From NCBI GenBank assembly GCA_022059125.1, contig JAEUWY010000019.1, positions 62,001 through 126,000 of the forward strand: a stretch of DNA of 64,000 bases, given 5' to 3'. The notes beneath the pieces are model-generated. The model was not told the DNA's origin, did no database searches, and saw nothing but the letters and a program-made list of their open reading frames with translations. This document shows positions 30,868 to 43,088 of the stretch, in pieces; positions within the stretch are counted from its first letter, which is position 1; each line of letters opens with the position of its first letter. The DNA is from Corynespora cassiicola. Taxonomy: Eukaryota > Ascomycota > Dothideomycetes > Pleosporales > Corynesporascaceae. The position numbers and the translations under genes are program-made.

Positions 30868-32994
30868 TTAAAAATTGGGGCCCATGCCCACACCGCCCCC
30901 GCCCTTGGAGCCCGTGTTCTTCAGATGCGCGCTGCTGCCCCGGAACAGGCTCTGCCAGATAAAGGCCTCGCTAAGCAAGAGCTCAATGTCCTTTTCCGTC
31001 CACTGGCGAGTGGGCAGGGCCTGCAAAAACATCATAATCTCCTGGAAATCCATCTTACGGAGCTGGTCCGACCATTTTACAAGGAATGCGGCACAAACGT
31101 AGAGATGGAAAGAGGAGAAGCCATCTTCTTCGGCCTGCGGTGGCGTGTTAGCAATGTTGCACAGCATAAACTCGAGGCGACGTACCAGATATGTGTCCCA
31201 CATCCGGATCGTGTTCTTGACCGAAATCTCGCGCATCAGCAGACAGTTCATCCACCGGAAACTGAACTGAATAAACTCGACGCCCTCGTTCTGCAGGTGC
31301 TTCGCCAGGCCGTCGTCTATCCTCGTGGTGAGGTCTCTCAGACTTGCAACTTGCCGTTGGATGCCCGGCTGCTGTGAAATGTAGTTGTCCTGGATGCCGT
31401 CCAGCAGCTTGGTCAGGCACCAAAAAGAGTCGGCCTCGACGGCGTCCAGGACCTGCTTGGGCAGCTGGCCCGGGTCCATACCAAACTCAATGTCGGGATC
31501 CGAGATGTACGCGCCAAGGAAAACCTGCCAGAAGGGCGTAACCAGGTCGTTGATGCCCTGGACGTAACCCGACGCGGGATGCCGTATCGCCCAAACGTAG
31601 AGAATCCTCTCCAGGGATCGCTGCGTTGCCTCGTAGCTGTACAGCTCGAGATGCGGGTTGGTGCGCGGCACGTCGATGCTGATCTGATGCCAAATTGCCT
31701 CGTCAAGACCCCGGCCGCGTCCACGGTTGGCCGAGGGGAGCGACGAGGTGCCCGCGACACCAGCCGAGACAGCGCCCGCACTGCCCGATGTGCCCCGCTC
31801 AAAGGCCTGCCTCACGCCGTCCAGGTATTCCTTGCGCTTCCTCTCCAGCGTGGCGACCCTCCGCTCGCTGCTCGTGGGGAGATAGCCGAGCAGGACCTGC
31901 CAGGCCATGGCGCGCACCTCGGACGGAATGCCCGACCAGGCCAGGTCGCGCAGGTCGGACAGCGATATGGTGCTGGTCTGCAGTATGCGCTTGAACTTGT
32001 TGATGCGCGTTATGCGGGCCGAGTGCTCCTCCATCTCCTTTGCCGACGCATTGGGGGCCACGGCGGGGTGTGATATCAGGTGCAGCGAGTTGGCGGGATC
32101 GCGCAAGATCTCCTGGTACTGCGGGCGCAGGATCTTGCCCTCGGTCTTCTTCGCGGTCGGGTAGTTTGGTATTCCGCGCTCCTCTGCAATGTCGCCGCTG
32201 TCTATTGCGCGCCACGGCGTCGAGCCGAGCCCGTTCTTCGCCGCCGTGCCTCCGGGATCCTTTCCCTTCGCCGTGTCCCTGCGCTGGCCCTCCTTCCGCC
32301 GGCCCTTTCTGCGCATGCTCGCTATGCTGGGCAGGCCGAACTCATCCTCGTCGTCTTCAAACATGATGTCGCCCTCCTCGATGTCGTCATCCTCCCAGTC
32401 GTGATTCGTTGTGCGCAAAAAGTTAGTGTATGTGTTCCTCAGGGGAGGCGGCGACGTATGGCTCGAGTTGCGGCCGGGCTGGACGCTGGACTCGCGACTG
32501 TGCCCGGCCGAGGGCGGGGTCCGGGGGCGCGAGTTGGGGCCCGAGGCAGAACTGGAGCATGGATATGAGTGGGCTGGAATGTAGAGGCAGGGGAGGCGCA
32601 CGTACAGAGACTCAAACTTGAGGATATCAGCGTGTGAGTAGGACGCGCCGATGATCTTCTTGTTCTCATAAGGCTTGGAGGTGGTGGATGCGGACCGCCA
32701 GAAGGGAGAAGCCGACCTGCACACGTGTCAGCGCAGATTCGAGCAGCGACATGCTAGGAGAAGCGCATACGAGGAGCGGTCTGCGGGGGGCGATGCGACG
32801 GGTTAGCTGCTGTGCCAGTGCCACGACAATTGTTGCGAGAGGGAGAGGTGGAGGTGGAGAGAGGGAAGGATGAGAGAGGGTGGGAGAGCGCTACGGACCG
32901 ACCTGCACCATTTCCTGCGCACAAAAAGTCAGCACGTGATGATGAGAAATACGACAAGAGGAAAACACACCTGCTGCGTCTTCTTGGAGGCCAT
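30868..32994 (-). CDS. gyp1: TBC-domain Rab GTPase-activating protein, Gyp1 type
   Basis: The TBC domain fills the C-terminal half: D-L-A-W-S-G-I-P, R-A-M-A-W-Q-V-L-L-G-Y-L-P, the arginine finger I-S-I-D-V-P-R-T, the glutamine finger S-G-Y-V-Q-G-I-N-D-L, then F-W-C-L-T-K-L-L-D-G-I-Q-D and R-M-W-D-T-Y-L-V. The long R-R-V-A-T-L-E-R-K-R-K-E-Y insertion before I-W-H-Q-I-S-I-D is typical of Gyp1/TBC1D22. It should stimulate GTP hydrolysis on Ypt1/Rab1-class GTPases at the Golgi. The main exons are 32551-30868 and an upstream block ending at 32606; a 54-nt GTACGT intron (32605-32552) removes an otherwise open stretch. The probable first exon is 32994-32971 (M-A-S-K-K-T-Q-Q); the splicing between about 32914 and 32718 is uncertain. 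Divergent from the Hrp1-type gene. Confidence 0.88.
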
Positions 32995-33539
32995 GTTGAA
33001 TGCGAAGATGGTCTCTCGACGGTCCTGACCCCGCTGGCTCCACTCTGAGGCCGTCGAGGTCGAACAAGCTGGCCGCACCGTCGGCGCCAGGGAACCGCCA
33101 AGCCCGATGAGCCGCGCTAGTCTGGATGCGGCGGCCCCGCTAATCCCCATCGGGAGCAGCCCACCATCCCCCTTTCGGCAAGGCACGTCCTCTCCTCATG
33201 TTGGCGTCAGACTCTGCGCTCTCCGTCCTCAACCCAAACTTCCTCTCCCAACCTCGCCCATCGCCGAGCCCGCTTTCCGCCCCCTCGCCGCCAGCTCCTC
33301 GTGTCTTGCGAGAGTCTGCTTACCGCCCTGGGTCTCCTCTTCGCTTCTCTCGGGCTCCTGGCCACGTAATTGTCTCTCACCCGCAGCTCCCGTCGCGCGC
33401 ACCCCCGACGCGCCCTGCTCATCACGAAGGTCTCTCTTCTGCGAGCTGTCGGCCTGCTGGACTGCTGCCTGCCGCCGCTTTTCTATTAACTCTTTTTCTA
33501 CAGCTTTTTTATCTCTTACTAATCACACATCCGCCCGCC
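32995..33539. promoter_or_regulatory. Divergent promoter, gyp1 / Hrp1-type gene
   Basis: 545 bp between two start codons. The half next to the Hrp1-type gene is rich in C and T with TTTTCTATTAACTC and TTTTTCTACAG just before its ATG, the pyrimidine-rich leader usual for highly expressed fungal housekeeping genes. Confidence 0.5.
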
Positions 33540-36500
33540 ATGGCCGACGAGAACTTTGAGGACGACATCTTCGACGATCTGTGAGTCCACACGCGCCCGG
33601 GCGCGACGGCGACTGCGAGCGATGCTAATTCGACCCAGCTACGACGAGGAACCGTCATCCAAGCCCTCCGCAGCCGCGCCTGCCGCAGCTGCCCCCCCTG
33701 CGCCTGCCGAGCCCGAGCCCGCCAGAGCAGAACCCGCCGCCAGCGAGCCAGTCGCCGACTACTCCAACAATGGTGCCGACAACTCTGCTATGACGGGCCA
33801 GTCCGGCTTCGGCGGGGGCCAGGTGGACATGGGCGGCCAGGGCTTCAACGGCGGCGCCAACCAGTCCTTCGACAATGCGCCTGCCGAGGACGACAATTAC
33901 GGCCCAATCAATGTCAAGGAAGACGGGTAAGTTTGATTGTGATGTTTGGTTTGCTATCTCATCTCTTCATAAATCGCATTATTTTGATCGGAGGGTGGAC
34001 GACGCGCAAGTCTAGCGGCCTGGAAAGCTCTCGCATGCATGATCTTCTCTTTGTCCGGAAAGAAAACCCGTAGACCATGGACTTTTCTACGCGCTCACTA
34101 CGCGCATGGCGCACTCGCCCGACTGCCGCCACATTGGTTTTTCGAGATGGAATCACATGGACAGGCGCACGTCTGGGCGGAGTGCAGCGCAAGGGAAAGC
34201 AGGAGTCTGGAGTCAAGATTGCAGGCGCCTTGGCCACGCAATGAAAGGGTCCGCCGGCATCAGAAGCATGATAGTTTTTTTCGCAAAAGAACGCCGGGGC
34301 ACTCTTGGTCGAAGGGCAAGCGCTCGAGTACATGTCAGTCAGTCAAGCGCGGCGGTTGCAACGCCGGGAATAGCAGGGCTTGGGTAGCCGACAGCTCGCC
34401 AGATCAGACCGCCACACGCCTGAACGCAAAGGAATATCGCAGCTGGCTGTCCATGAAATGCGGCAGCGCCTTGTGTCGATATATACCTAGGTACTTCATA
34501 GCGCGTACCAGCACGCAAGCTGGGTAGTCCTGGTAGTCCTTCGAGATATTGAGTCTGCTATATCAGAACCTCAGCCTCGACTCCATAGCAAAACACAGAA
34601 GCTTCAACCGAAAACACTGTGCCTTTGCCGGGACTGCTTGCCCGTCGAGATGCGGGATCCATCCAGATCAGAAAAGAAGAAAAAAGTACTTGGGAACGTT
34701 GGGATTCACCAGCTGGCAATTGGTTGGGCGCGCGTCGTCATGTGCGAGCGCGAGCCGACCCAACTCGGGTGCGTCTCGTCTAGCCGCCCATTTATACGAC
34801 GACATTCGCTTGGCTGCCCGACATCTGCAGCCTTGCGGCAACATCTGCGCGCCAGTGGGGCTAGGAGGAGGTATGCAGCTCAGGCAGGGCTAGATGTGGA
34901 TTGCTCCCGTTTCAAGATACGCCATGGTTCGGCGGTTGTTCATCGCTCGCCCTCACATCGCCTGAACCTCTTCTACACACACATAAAAGCGCTCAATCAC
35001 ATATTCTTCGATAAGGCCTCGACTTGCCGCCATGCTCCCCATTTACGATTCTCCGCGAGCTGCCCATTATGCAGAGTCCACCCTCTGTCTCCCAAAACAA
35101 TGCGATTTCCCCCGCCCCCCCCAGCCTCCTGGGATGCTTTGCGTCCGAAGATGGCATGCATACACATCCTACAGCCTCGAGGCGCTTGCTCGTTTGCATG
35201 CTATTCTTGGATCATGTAACATGTCGCTAACTGGCTTGACACAGGAAAATGTTCATTGGCGGCCTCAACTGGGAGACGACTGAGCGTGAGTCTTATTCTG
35301 CCAGGGTCGTCGAGGTTGACTCGCTAACCATTGACAGAATCCCTCAAGGACTATTTCTCGCAGTTTGGCGAGGTCAGCGAGTGCACCGTCATGCGCGACA
35401 GCGCCACCGGTCGCTCTCGTGGTTTCGGTTTCCTGACCTTCAAAGACCCCAAGTGTGTCAACATTGTCATGGTTAAGGAGCATTTCCTCGATGGCAAGAT
35501 TGTGAGTTACCCTCTCTTTGTCACGTGACCGTCCGTCACACCACCTGTATGCTGACCTGCCCGACAGATTGACCCTAAGCGTGCGATCCCCCGCGAGGAA
35601 CAGGAGAGGACGAGCAAAATCTTCGTCGGCGGCGTCAGCCAGGAGGCCACCGAGGATGACTTCAAAAACTTCTTCAAGCAGTTCGGCCGAGTGGTCGACG
35701 CGACCTTGATGATGGACAAGGACACAGGCAGACCGCGCGGTTTCGGTTTCGTCACCTTTGACGGCGACGCGGCCGTGGACGCGACCCTCCAAGGCCCCCT
35801 CCAGATTCTCGGCAAGCCCATCGAGGTGAAGCGCGCCCAACCCCGAGGCAACATGCGTGACGGCGAAGACGACAAGAAGTTTGGTCGGGGCGGCAAGTTT
35901 GGCAACCGTGACAACGGCGGCGGCAACGGTGGCTTCGACAACCAGCAGGCCCAGAACCAGCAGATGGGCGGCAATGGAAACATGACGCCAGCCATGATGG
36001 CTCAGTACTGGCAGCGCATGCAGCAATACTTCCAGCAGATGCAGCAGCAGCTCGCGGCCGCTCAGGGAGGAGGCATGCCCAACGCCATGGGCGGCATGCA
36101 GGGCGGCATGAACCCCGCCATGATGCAGCAGATGATGGCAGGCATGAACCGCGGCACGGGCAGCCCCATGCAGGGCCAGATGGGCGGCGGCCAGATGAAC
36201 CCCATGATGCAGCAGATGCAACAGATGCAACAGATGCAGATGCAGCAACAGCAGCAGCAGCAGCAGCAGGGCGGCGGCGGCGGCGGTGCAGGCGGAAACG
36301 GTGGCGGAAACGGAGGCTACGGCGGAAACAACCAGGCCGCTATGATGGCCGCCGCCGCCGCCGCCAACCGCCCCGGCTACACAGCCCAGGAGCAACTCGC
36401 CTTCGAGCAGCAAAAGTACGAGCAACAGCAGGCCCGCCGCATGCAGCAGCAAGCCGGCTACGGCGGCCAGGGCGGGCCCACGAGCTGGGAGGGCATGTAC

Positions 36501-36761
36501 GACGATATCCCCCAGCCCGCCATGCCCCCCACGGGCCCCGGAGGCGCGCGCTCCCACGGTGGCGGCTCCCAGAGCGGAGGGGGCGGCGGCAAGCACGGCC
36601 GCGGCCGTCAGGGCTCGTCGCAGCCACCCGTCCAGCCCGGCAATGCGCCTGCGAATGCACCCACGGGGCCCAAGAATGCAGGCAAGCCCGGCGCGAATTA
36701 TAGGGGTGGGGGCAGGAACCAGAGTTATCGGCATAATCCGTATGGCGGGCGTGGGGGTTAG
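33540..36761 (+). CDS. hrp1: Hrp1/Nab4-type hnRNP with two RRMs
   Basis: Five exons: 33540-33580, 33639-33926, 35245-35285, 35338-35501, 35568-36761 (575 aa). Order: acidic start (D-D-I-F-D-D-L), Ala/Pro/Glu-rich stretch, Asn/Gly-rich linker, RRM1 (K-M-F-I-G-G-L-N-W and G-F-G-F-L-T-F), RRM2 directly after P-R-E-E-Q-E-R-T-S-K-I-F-V-G-G-V-S (G-F-G-F-V-T-F), then a Gln/Met/Gly-rich tail with a nine-glutamine run and an Arg/Gly end. The two adjacent RRMs with that linker are diagnostic of Hrp1 (cleavage factor IB), which binds UA-rich elements in pre-mRNA 3' processing and shuttles between nucleus and cytoplasm. The second intron is 1318 nt, unusually long for this genome. Confidence 0.92.
33927..35244 (+). 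other. 1318-nt intron of the Hrp1-type gene
   Basis: GTAAGT...ACAG intron separating the low-complexity N-terminus from RRM1. It has several open frames (for example 34039-34527) without recognisable products and one TACCTAGGTA palindrome at 34484-34493. It could hold regulatory sites or an alternative promoter; nothing proves it. Confidence 0.7.
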
Positions 36762-38040
36762 AAGCCTTTCCGAGGGAGAGTATAGGGACAGAGGGTGGTG
36801 CGGGGTGTGGTCGAGGAGGTGGAGATGCGAGGAAGGGGGGTGAATGAATGCCCGACCGAGTATGGATTTCTTTTGGGTTGAGTGAAACTACATGAGTGGA
36901 TGCATGCATGTATGTATGGGGTGAAGGGAGGATTGCTGCATCTCGACAAGCATTCCTGAGGGGATGGACTACTACATGCGTATGTGCCTCCTTCCGGAAC
37001 GGTGCCTAAGTGGGGAAAGAAATGGGGAGATGTAATTTGAAAACGGAGCGGAGCCCTGAGCTGAGTGCAGCGGAGCGGAGCAATGAATCGATCGATCAAT
37101 ATCCCGGGTTTTGGGTGAGAAATTAGGCGAGCAGGGCAGGTGGTTGGTAGCTACAATGAATCGGATCAGATGTTTATTCGTTTAACAATGGATGTGGGTC
37201 GTGGGTCGTGGAGCTGAGGTGGGGCGAGTAGATGAGATGGGGATGGAGATGGAGATGGGACGGCTGGTCTGGTGGTTAACACAGCTTCTTTATTCTTATT
37301 CTTTTCTTTGCAAAAAGCACCATTAGGAAGACGCGCGATAACCCAAGTCGACCTGTCTCGCGAGTGCGAACGCGTTTTTCGTGGTGAGATCATTGACATT
37401 CAATCATTTTACAAATTCGAGGCGGAGCCATAATCTATGTCGTCTACTAACGCTGGTAAAATGATTAGAGCCTGTATCTTAGAATCGGATCCCAATCCTA
37501 GAATCCTTTAGGAAAGCTTTAGGATTTAGGAACAATTTAGATAAGGCTGCTACTCTACAAATATTGTGTTACCAGGGATCGAGTCTGCCTAATTTTCTTT
37601 TCGCTTCCTTTTTTTCGTTGAACAGAAAAGTCATGTGTGTCATCTACGACAGTATTTGTGTAGGGACTCGCGATGGTGTTTTTCGGGAAAGTAACTCGGG
37701 GGAGTCACGATTGGAATTCCCTTGTACTGTTCTCAATGAGAAAGCACGCCACAGCTATAGAATTCTCAGGTGGTCCAAAAACTGTCACGTAAGACAATAG
37801 AACTTCGGAGTGGGGGCTAACACAAGGCTGAAGGGATGTCTGAATCATTTGAAATGCACTAGACACAACCTTAAAGAGTAAAATCAGGCCCGCTTTTTCT
37901 CTTATTTTCTGCCTGAATAGGAATTTATGTCAAACTTAAGAGGTTCATCATCCTTAGTTGACTACAAAGCGCTACTATTATACTTCATCTTGTTAGTCAG
38001 TATTCTTATTCAAAGAAATTGAAACCACCCTTCAGCATCA
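36762..38040. other. Intergenic / 3' region of the Hrp1-type gene
   Basis: About 1.3 kb. The first part is a GGGTG-rich 3' UTR-like stretch; an ATGGGGATGGAGATGGAGATGGG micro-repeat lies near 37236-37260. The rest is AT-leaning with no gene recognised. Confidence 0.5.
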
Positions 38041-39908
38041 CGAATTTTCAGCTACACCGTTGGCCAGAGGTCTACTGAGAGTAATTCAGAATTAACGATT
38101 ATTTTGGAGCCACCACTACAGGCCAATAGAATTGCAATTGGTGAGACAGGTTCAAATAATCAAGTAGTGCTTGAAAATGTGTGCCCATTGACATTGCGTT
38201 ATTGGGTAAGAGCATCCGCCATCCTCCTGTGCGTGGCAACCATTATAGCACTGGAATTATTACAAAAAAGATCCGAGCGATTGACTGGGATCGGTACCAT
38301 CTCTACCCAGACTCGAATCCTAGCGGTTACATACATACCTGCCTTTATATTGATGGGAATCTCACTGCTCTTCTCATCGATCTACTCTAACACATCCGTA
38401 CTTGTGCCTTATCATGCCCTCATGAGAAAAAGAGGCACCACAGCAAATTGCAGCCTCGATTCCGATTATCGCGGGAGCACACCCCTTTTCGCTATCTGGT
38501 CAGCAGCAAAAAGAGCGCATATTCCGACGATGTTCATTTTTGTCGCCACCGTTGTCGGTGCGATGCTCACAGTCATCGTAGCGGGCTTGTACAGCATGGA
38601 AGACTTTAACATGACCAGCACCATCCAAATCCAACGTGCAGATAATTGGAACCCTGTATGGCCTACTGGCGAAGGAGAAAATTCTTCGGGCCAGGTTTTG
38701 CAATTAACAGAGTGGAAAAATCATTCGTATCCGCAATGGACATACGAGGACCTGGCAATCCCTACAATCTCGCTGCCAACTAATAGGACGATTAAAGAAA
38801 GCTTCCGGAACATCGAATTCACTTTACCTGTACGTAGGGTGTCACTGGAATGTATACTGATTTCGCCTGAGGAAATCACTGTCGGTTTATCGTCCCAGAA
38901 TACCTCTGTCTATACAAAGGTCCAAAACACGTGCTCTGGATAATCCAAGGAATTTTTGCCGCTTGCTATATTGAAATCGCAAGGGTCTACGGGTTATAGT
39001 GGATATTTTTTTCACAGCTTTCATTCGACCCACGCGGCAAATCGGTCATGTCAGTCTTCCTTGTGTCCAATACAAGTCCTCCGAATGTTGAGAGTATCGA
39101 GTGTCCATCCTTATCTTTCTTCTTCGGCAAATTCCCGAATGGCGTCGCACCATCCAGCAACACGCATCAAGTGCAAAATTACTCAGCACCAGATGTCGAA
39201 GTCACAACTTTGTCCTGTTCTCAAGTGATTCAAGAGTTGAACGCAAAAGTTTCGCTGTCTCTTCCAGATCTTTTGATCGATCTTTCACAGCCTCCAATCT
39301 TGGATGGAGCTTCGATGCGCCAGACCGGAGGCATCCGGCAGTTTCCAGTTGTCAACTCTTTTATGAACACCTTTGGCATATTGTCGTCCAATGATACATT
39401 CAAACACCATGCCCGAGATCAACTGGGTTCTTTTTTCGCTGCTATTGTTCATGGGAAGAATGGAATTCCTGCATCAGAACTGGTTGGAAAAGAAAACGCC
39501 CGCAATCTGTATTTCGCAGTCAGCAAAATGTACGGCAAATACATGGCTCAGGTCATGTCTCGCAAGATGAGAGCAGTACTTGAACCTACAGGTAGCGAAG
39601 CGCCGCTCGAGGGCGTCATTACAGACAAGAGGCGTCGACTGGTTCAGAACTCGAGGCCTAAGATTGCGTTGCAGTTCATCCTGGGTGTCATGGCGCTATG
39701 TGCGGGAACATCTTGGGCGACAATGAGGACTGGAAGAATACTGCCACACGCTCCATGCTCTATAGCCGGTGTCGTGTCTCTAATGGCGGATGAGGAGTTT
39801 TGGAAGAAACGTGCCCCTGTCAAAAAGACAGAATGGGGCGCAGATCGGCTGTTCTGTTTGGAAGAACGGGAGGGTAAATTCGGCATATATCTCAAGGCGA
39901 GTGACTAA
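38041..39908 (+). CDS. DUF3433-family membrane protein, 5' end unresolved
   Basis: Two coding blocks, 38041-about 38919 and 39018-39908. The first has a membrane helix, A-L-E-L-L-Q-K-R-S-E-R, a second helix after Y-I-P-A-F-I-L, and P-L-F-A-I-W-S-A-A-K-R-A-H-I-P. The second starts L-S-F-D-P-R-G-K-S-V-M and ends with a helix and M-R-T-G-R-I-L-P-H-A-P-C-S-I-A-G-V-V-S-L-M-A, the standard DUF3433 C-terminus. Acceptor TTTCACAG at 39017 is good, but no single donor stands out (GTACGT at 38830 and GTCCAA at 38920 both keep the frame). No ATG opens the first block, so an upstream exon is missing or the gene is degraded. Function unknown; family members are fungal plasma-membrane proteins. Confidence 0.6.
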
Positions 39909-40288
39909 GTGTATTTAGTATCTTGGCTATGAGTCAGGGATAAAGGGTTTTCTTTGGATATTCTACCTCGTCACTTCACCGGCTGAAATTATTTCCTTGG
40001 AAAATGAAAGATACACAGCTTGCACTAAGAGGGATGCAAGTATCATAGCTTGTGTGAAGGGGGCTGTGTTGAGTGAATGTGGGGCAGCCCCTTGCGCTTG
40101 TGTACCACGCCGTATATGTAAGGTGGAAACTAATTACAGGTAGCGGCACAGTCATTTTTGTTATATATTTGACAGCAAGAGTTTCCCTGCTTCTTTTATT
40201 CTTCATCTTTAACGAATCCAACTCATCTATTTACTTCATCTCTCCACTTGACCATCTTGCTCCACACGCATACATCTCGAAAGCCGAG

Positions 40289-40729
40289 ATGAAGTCTTTT
40301 GTCGTCCTTTTCGTCCTTTTGAGCACTGTGCATGCTTCCAAAGCACATATTCTGCCGCACGAACAGGCCAAAACTTGTACAAAGTTGTGCGCGAGCGAGC
40401 CTGTAGCAAATTGCGAAGAAGGAATGGTCAGTATTTGCTCTTCGTCCTCATCCTGGCGATGGAGATAGTTTATATGGCCGCGTAATGAGGATAAAATTGC
40501 ATAAAATGATAGATCGATGGAGAAATTCATCTCTATCCACCGATCGGTTTTGTTCTTGTTCAGTTCCCAGCTGACCTATCTGTAAACGCAGGTTACGATG
40601 GATCCCTTTGCCAATGTGAGCTCGGCATCTTCTTGAACTCATCGATAAAAGCCAAATCTTCTGGATATTGATGTGAGCAAGTACTAACACCCATGAACGC
40701 AGGGCTGCTGGACCTGCTGCAAAGAGTAG
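40289..40729 (+). CDS. Small secreted six-cysteine protein (C-W-T-C-C type)
   Basis: Three exons, 40289-40426, 40592-40615 and 40703-40729, give 62 aa. A signal peptide (M-K-S-F-V-V-L-F-V-L-L-S-T-V-H-A) is followed by a mature peptide of about 45 residues with six cysteines in the pattern C-x3-C-x7-C-...-C-x2-C-C and the ending G-C-W-T-C-C-K-E. Similar short secreted peptides with C-x-x-C-C ends and a G-M-V block are widespread in plant-associated ascomycetes, but function is unknown. The last two exons are only 24 and 27 nt, each flanked by clean GT/AG sites with introns of 165 and 87 nt. A TATATAT lies near 40162. Confidence 0.72.
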
Positions 40730-40838
40730 CACAAGACGCGGCGGATTGGAAAAAAGAAGTTAAGCATAAATTGAACACCATAATTCAATGCTTAATCAAT
40801 TTAATGAGCCTCTCAGATACGCAATATGGCCCTAAAAA

Positions 40839-43088
40839 TCATGTTAGATCTCTGTGATGCTGTGATAAGAAGAATGGCTTACACTGCCAAACAGCCCGGC
40901 TAGAAAGTAAATCAGCGACCACGAGAAGTGGCAGTTTCGATCGCTGATCTTGATTTGTTTTGCCTAGTTCTTCTGTTTCCACAAGAGCTTCGTCGATCAA
41001 TTTGTCGAGCTTTGCAACCGTTGCGAGCCCTGGTTGTAGCGATGGCCTCACCATTAGGTACCATGTCAAGAGGAGGCCTATCCAGAGTTGTCAATACAGC
41101 AAACAGTCAATCTATATACCACATGAATAAAAACGACTTTGCGGAAATAAAGGGAAAAATGAATGAAACCTTTTACCTACCTCCTTCATAACAAGCTATT
41201 GCACATATTGGACTGAAATGGTGAGGCGCTATTCTCCGAATATAACGTATTCCGAGTCGGCAATCCGACTGCAAGGCCTCGGCTGCGCGAAAAAGTGCCA
41301 GTTGCAGCTTGGGGGAATAGTCATCCCCTGAAAGCTTTGCTTTGTCTGCTGGTGATTCGACCAATGTTTTCATCTGAGTTAAAATCTTGCTCGCATACAG
41401 ATGATAGACGGCAGTGTTCAATTGGAATCTAGCCGAGTGAATCATGGGGTCGGGAAGACCTTCCCTGATCTGATAACGGAGCATCTCATCGAGGGCTTGG
41501 ATGGCCTTTTCGATTGTTTCCACAAAATTCGTATATGGGTCTAAGTGATGCGTGTTTGTTAGAGTCTTGAACGAGCAAACACGCCATAGCAGCATCGAGG
41601 TGAGGCAAACAAGGCCCAGCTCGCTGATAGTTGAGTTTGGTATATTTCCAGAGAACATTTGGTTCAAAATATCATAGCTTGTAGGTTGCTGTATGTGCCT
41701 TTGCCACATAGATTCTTCTTCGTTCCAGGTGGTCATGTCTGAGGGGAGGGGGAACGAGGCGTCGAGAAAGGGGACAGTGAGGCAATGCTCGGTCGATGCT
41801 AAACTTGCACCAATCTCGACAGTGCAGGCTACGCATCTTAAATCTGTTAGATTGATATAGTCTTGTTGTGAACTTTACACACCTGCTGATTGTTTCTTGG
41901 TATACCCAGTCCCTGTACGCTACTGCTGGACATGTGTTCAATTCTTTGAGGGCATCTTGGGTTAACTGCCAGTCCAAAGATCAGCTAATTGAAGAAAAAT
42001 TCCAGGAATGTGTCACTCTACCTTAATCGCATATGGAAACACATTTGTAGATCGTTCCTTTATTTTCAAATCACCTCCATATGCCCCGAAAAAACTCATA
42101 AGCAGATACGTCTGCAACATCCACAAGTCGAAGGTGTCACTCTTGTCATAAGATTCGTATTGAGTTATCTGAAACATCAACTTCTGCGTCGTTGCATGCA
42201 TTGTTGTGGCTGTAGTGGGTTCGCCAAGGTACAGGGCGCCACAGGCGACAATTTCTATGAGTAAAGGTGCTGAGCTACGTCAGTGTCCCAGAGAGGTAGA
42301 AAGGTGACGCCTTCCGATAAACGACTTACATGCAATCAGGGCTATGTTGAAAGTAGGCTTGTGTATGATAGGCATGTGTGGAGCCATGTGCTTGAAAAAT
42401 GCGGCGACAGATCGATAGACAGTATGTTTGGAAGGAAACTGGAAATTCGAAAGGGTTTGGTTTAAGTCATAGAGTGCCAAATTTGCGCGCGCAATCATGT
42501 AGTCGGATTCTTCGAACGAAGCATTGGATGAGGAGTACGCAGGCGATGGGTAAACGGTTGGAGGCGCAATTTGCATTTGGTCCTCCCCAATCAAGCTCTC
42601 CAAAGTGATGTGCGACGGCTGTGGAGTAATCAGAGAATCAGTTCCTGGTTCTTTGTAGTTTTCGGACCCAAAGTTGAACAGATCCAATTCTATTGTGTAA
42701 TCGTTGGGAACAGCATCTAATCCAACTATGTTCAAATCCTGGCATGACTGTGATTGATCGCGAGTTGATCGTCCTGGTGACTCATACAATGGTTCTCTCG
42801 AAGGTGTCGATGAAGCAGACTCTTGTGACCGTGGGGCTGTACGTGTGGATGGGACAATGTCATTATGAAAGTTCCTCGTATGTCTTCGAATCACATCTTT
42901 ACGAGTCGATGCCACGGGGCAAAATTGGCACACATATGGTTTGTCCGAGCCATCTTGATGATCAAATGTATTAGCTCTCGACTTAGAGACGCGTTGAGCT
43001 ACAACCTACGTGTTTTTTGATGGCGGCGAAGGTGCGATAGTCGGCCGAATGTAGCCTTGCATTGCGTACAAGGGAAAGAGACTGCCAT
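40839..43088 (-). CDS. C2H2 zinc-finger transcription factor with fungal TF domain
   Basis: Six exons: 43088-43010, 42953-42330, 42269-42022, 41965-41883, 41836-41181, 41077-40839 (642 aa; all junctions in frame). Two adjacent C2H2 fingers start the protein: C-T-Q-C...H-L-R-R-H and, after the linker T-H-G-S-D-K-P-Y-V, C-Q-F-C...H-T-R-N-F-H. The rest matches the fungal-specific TF domain (P-H-M-P-I-I-H-K-P-T-F, I-V-A-C-G-A-L-Y-L-G, A-Y-R-D-W-V-Y-Q-E-T-I-S-R). This architecture is that of Adr1/AmdX-like carbon or acetate-type regulators. It borders a hydrolase and the FMO-SDR-MFS-dioxygenase group and is a candidate for their regulator (inference). Confidence 0.88.

Noticed and set aside
31344..32568. 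Several plus-strand open frames opposite the RabGAP gene
   Set aside because: Arg/Pro/Ser-rich shadows caused by codon bias of the real minus-strand gene.
32569..32606. Reading the RabGAP N-terminus straight through 32605-32552
   Set aside because: The stretch is open but has a strong GTACGT donor and CCAG acceptor, and removing it joins two family-like segments in frame; treated as an intron.
35265..36734. 489-codon open frame on the minus strand opposite the Hrp1-type gene
   Set aside because: It is the antisense shadow of the Gln/Gly/Met-rich tail and RRMs: Leu/His/Ala/Val-rich low complexity, no domain, and it overlaps exons with strong protein homology on the plus strand.
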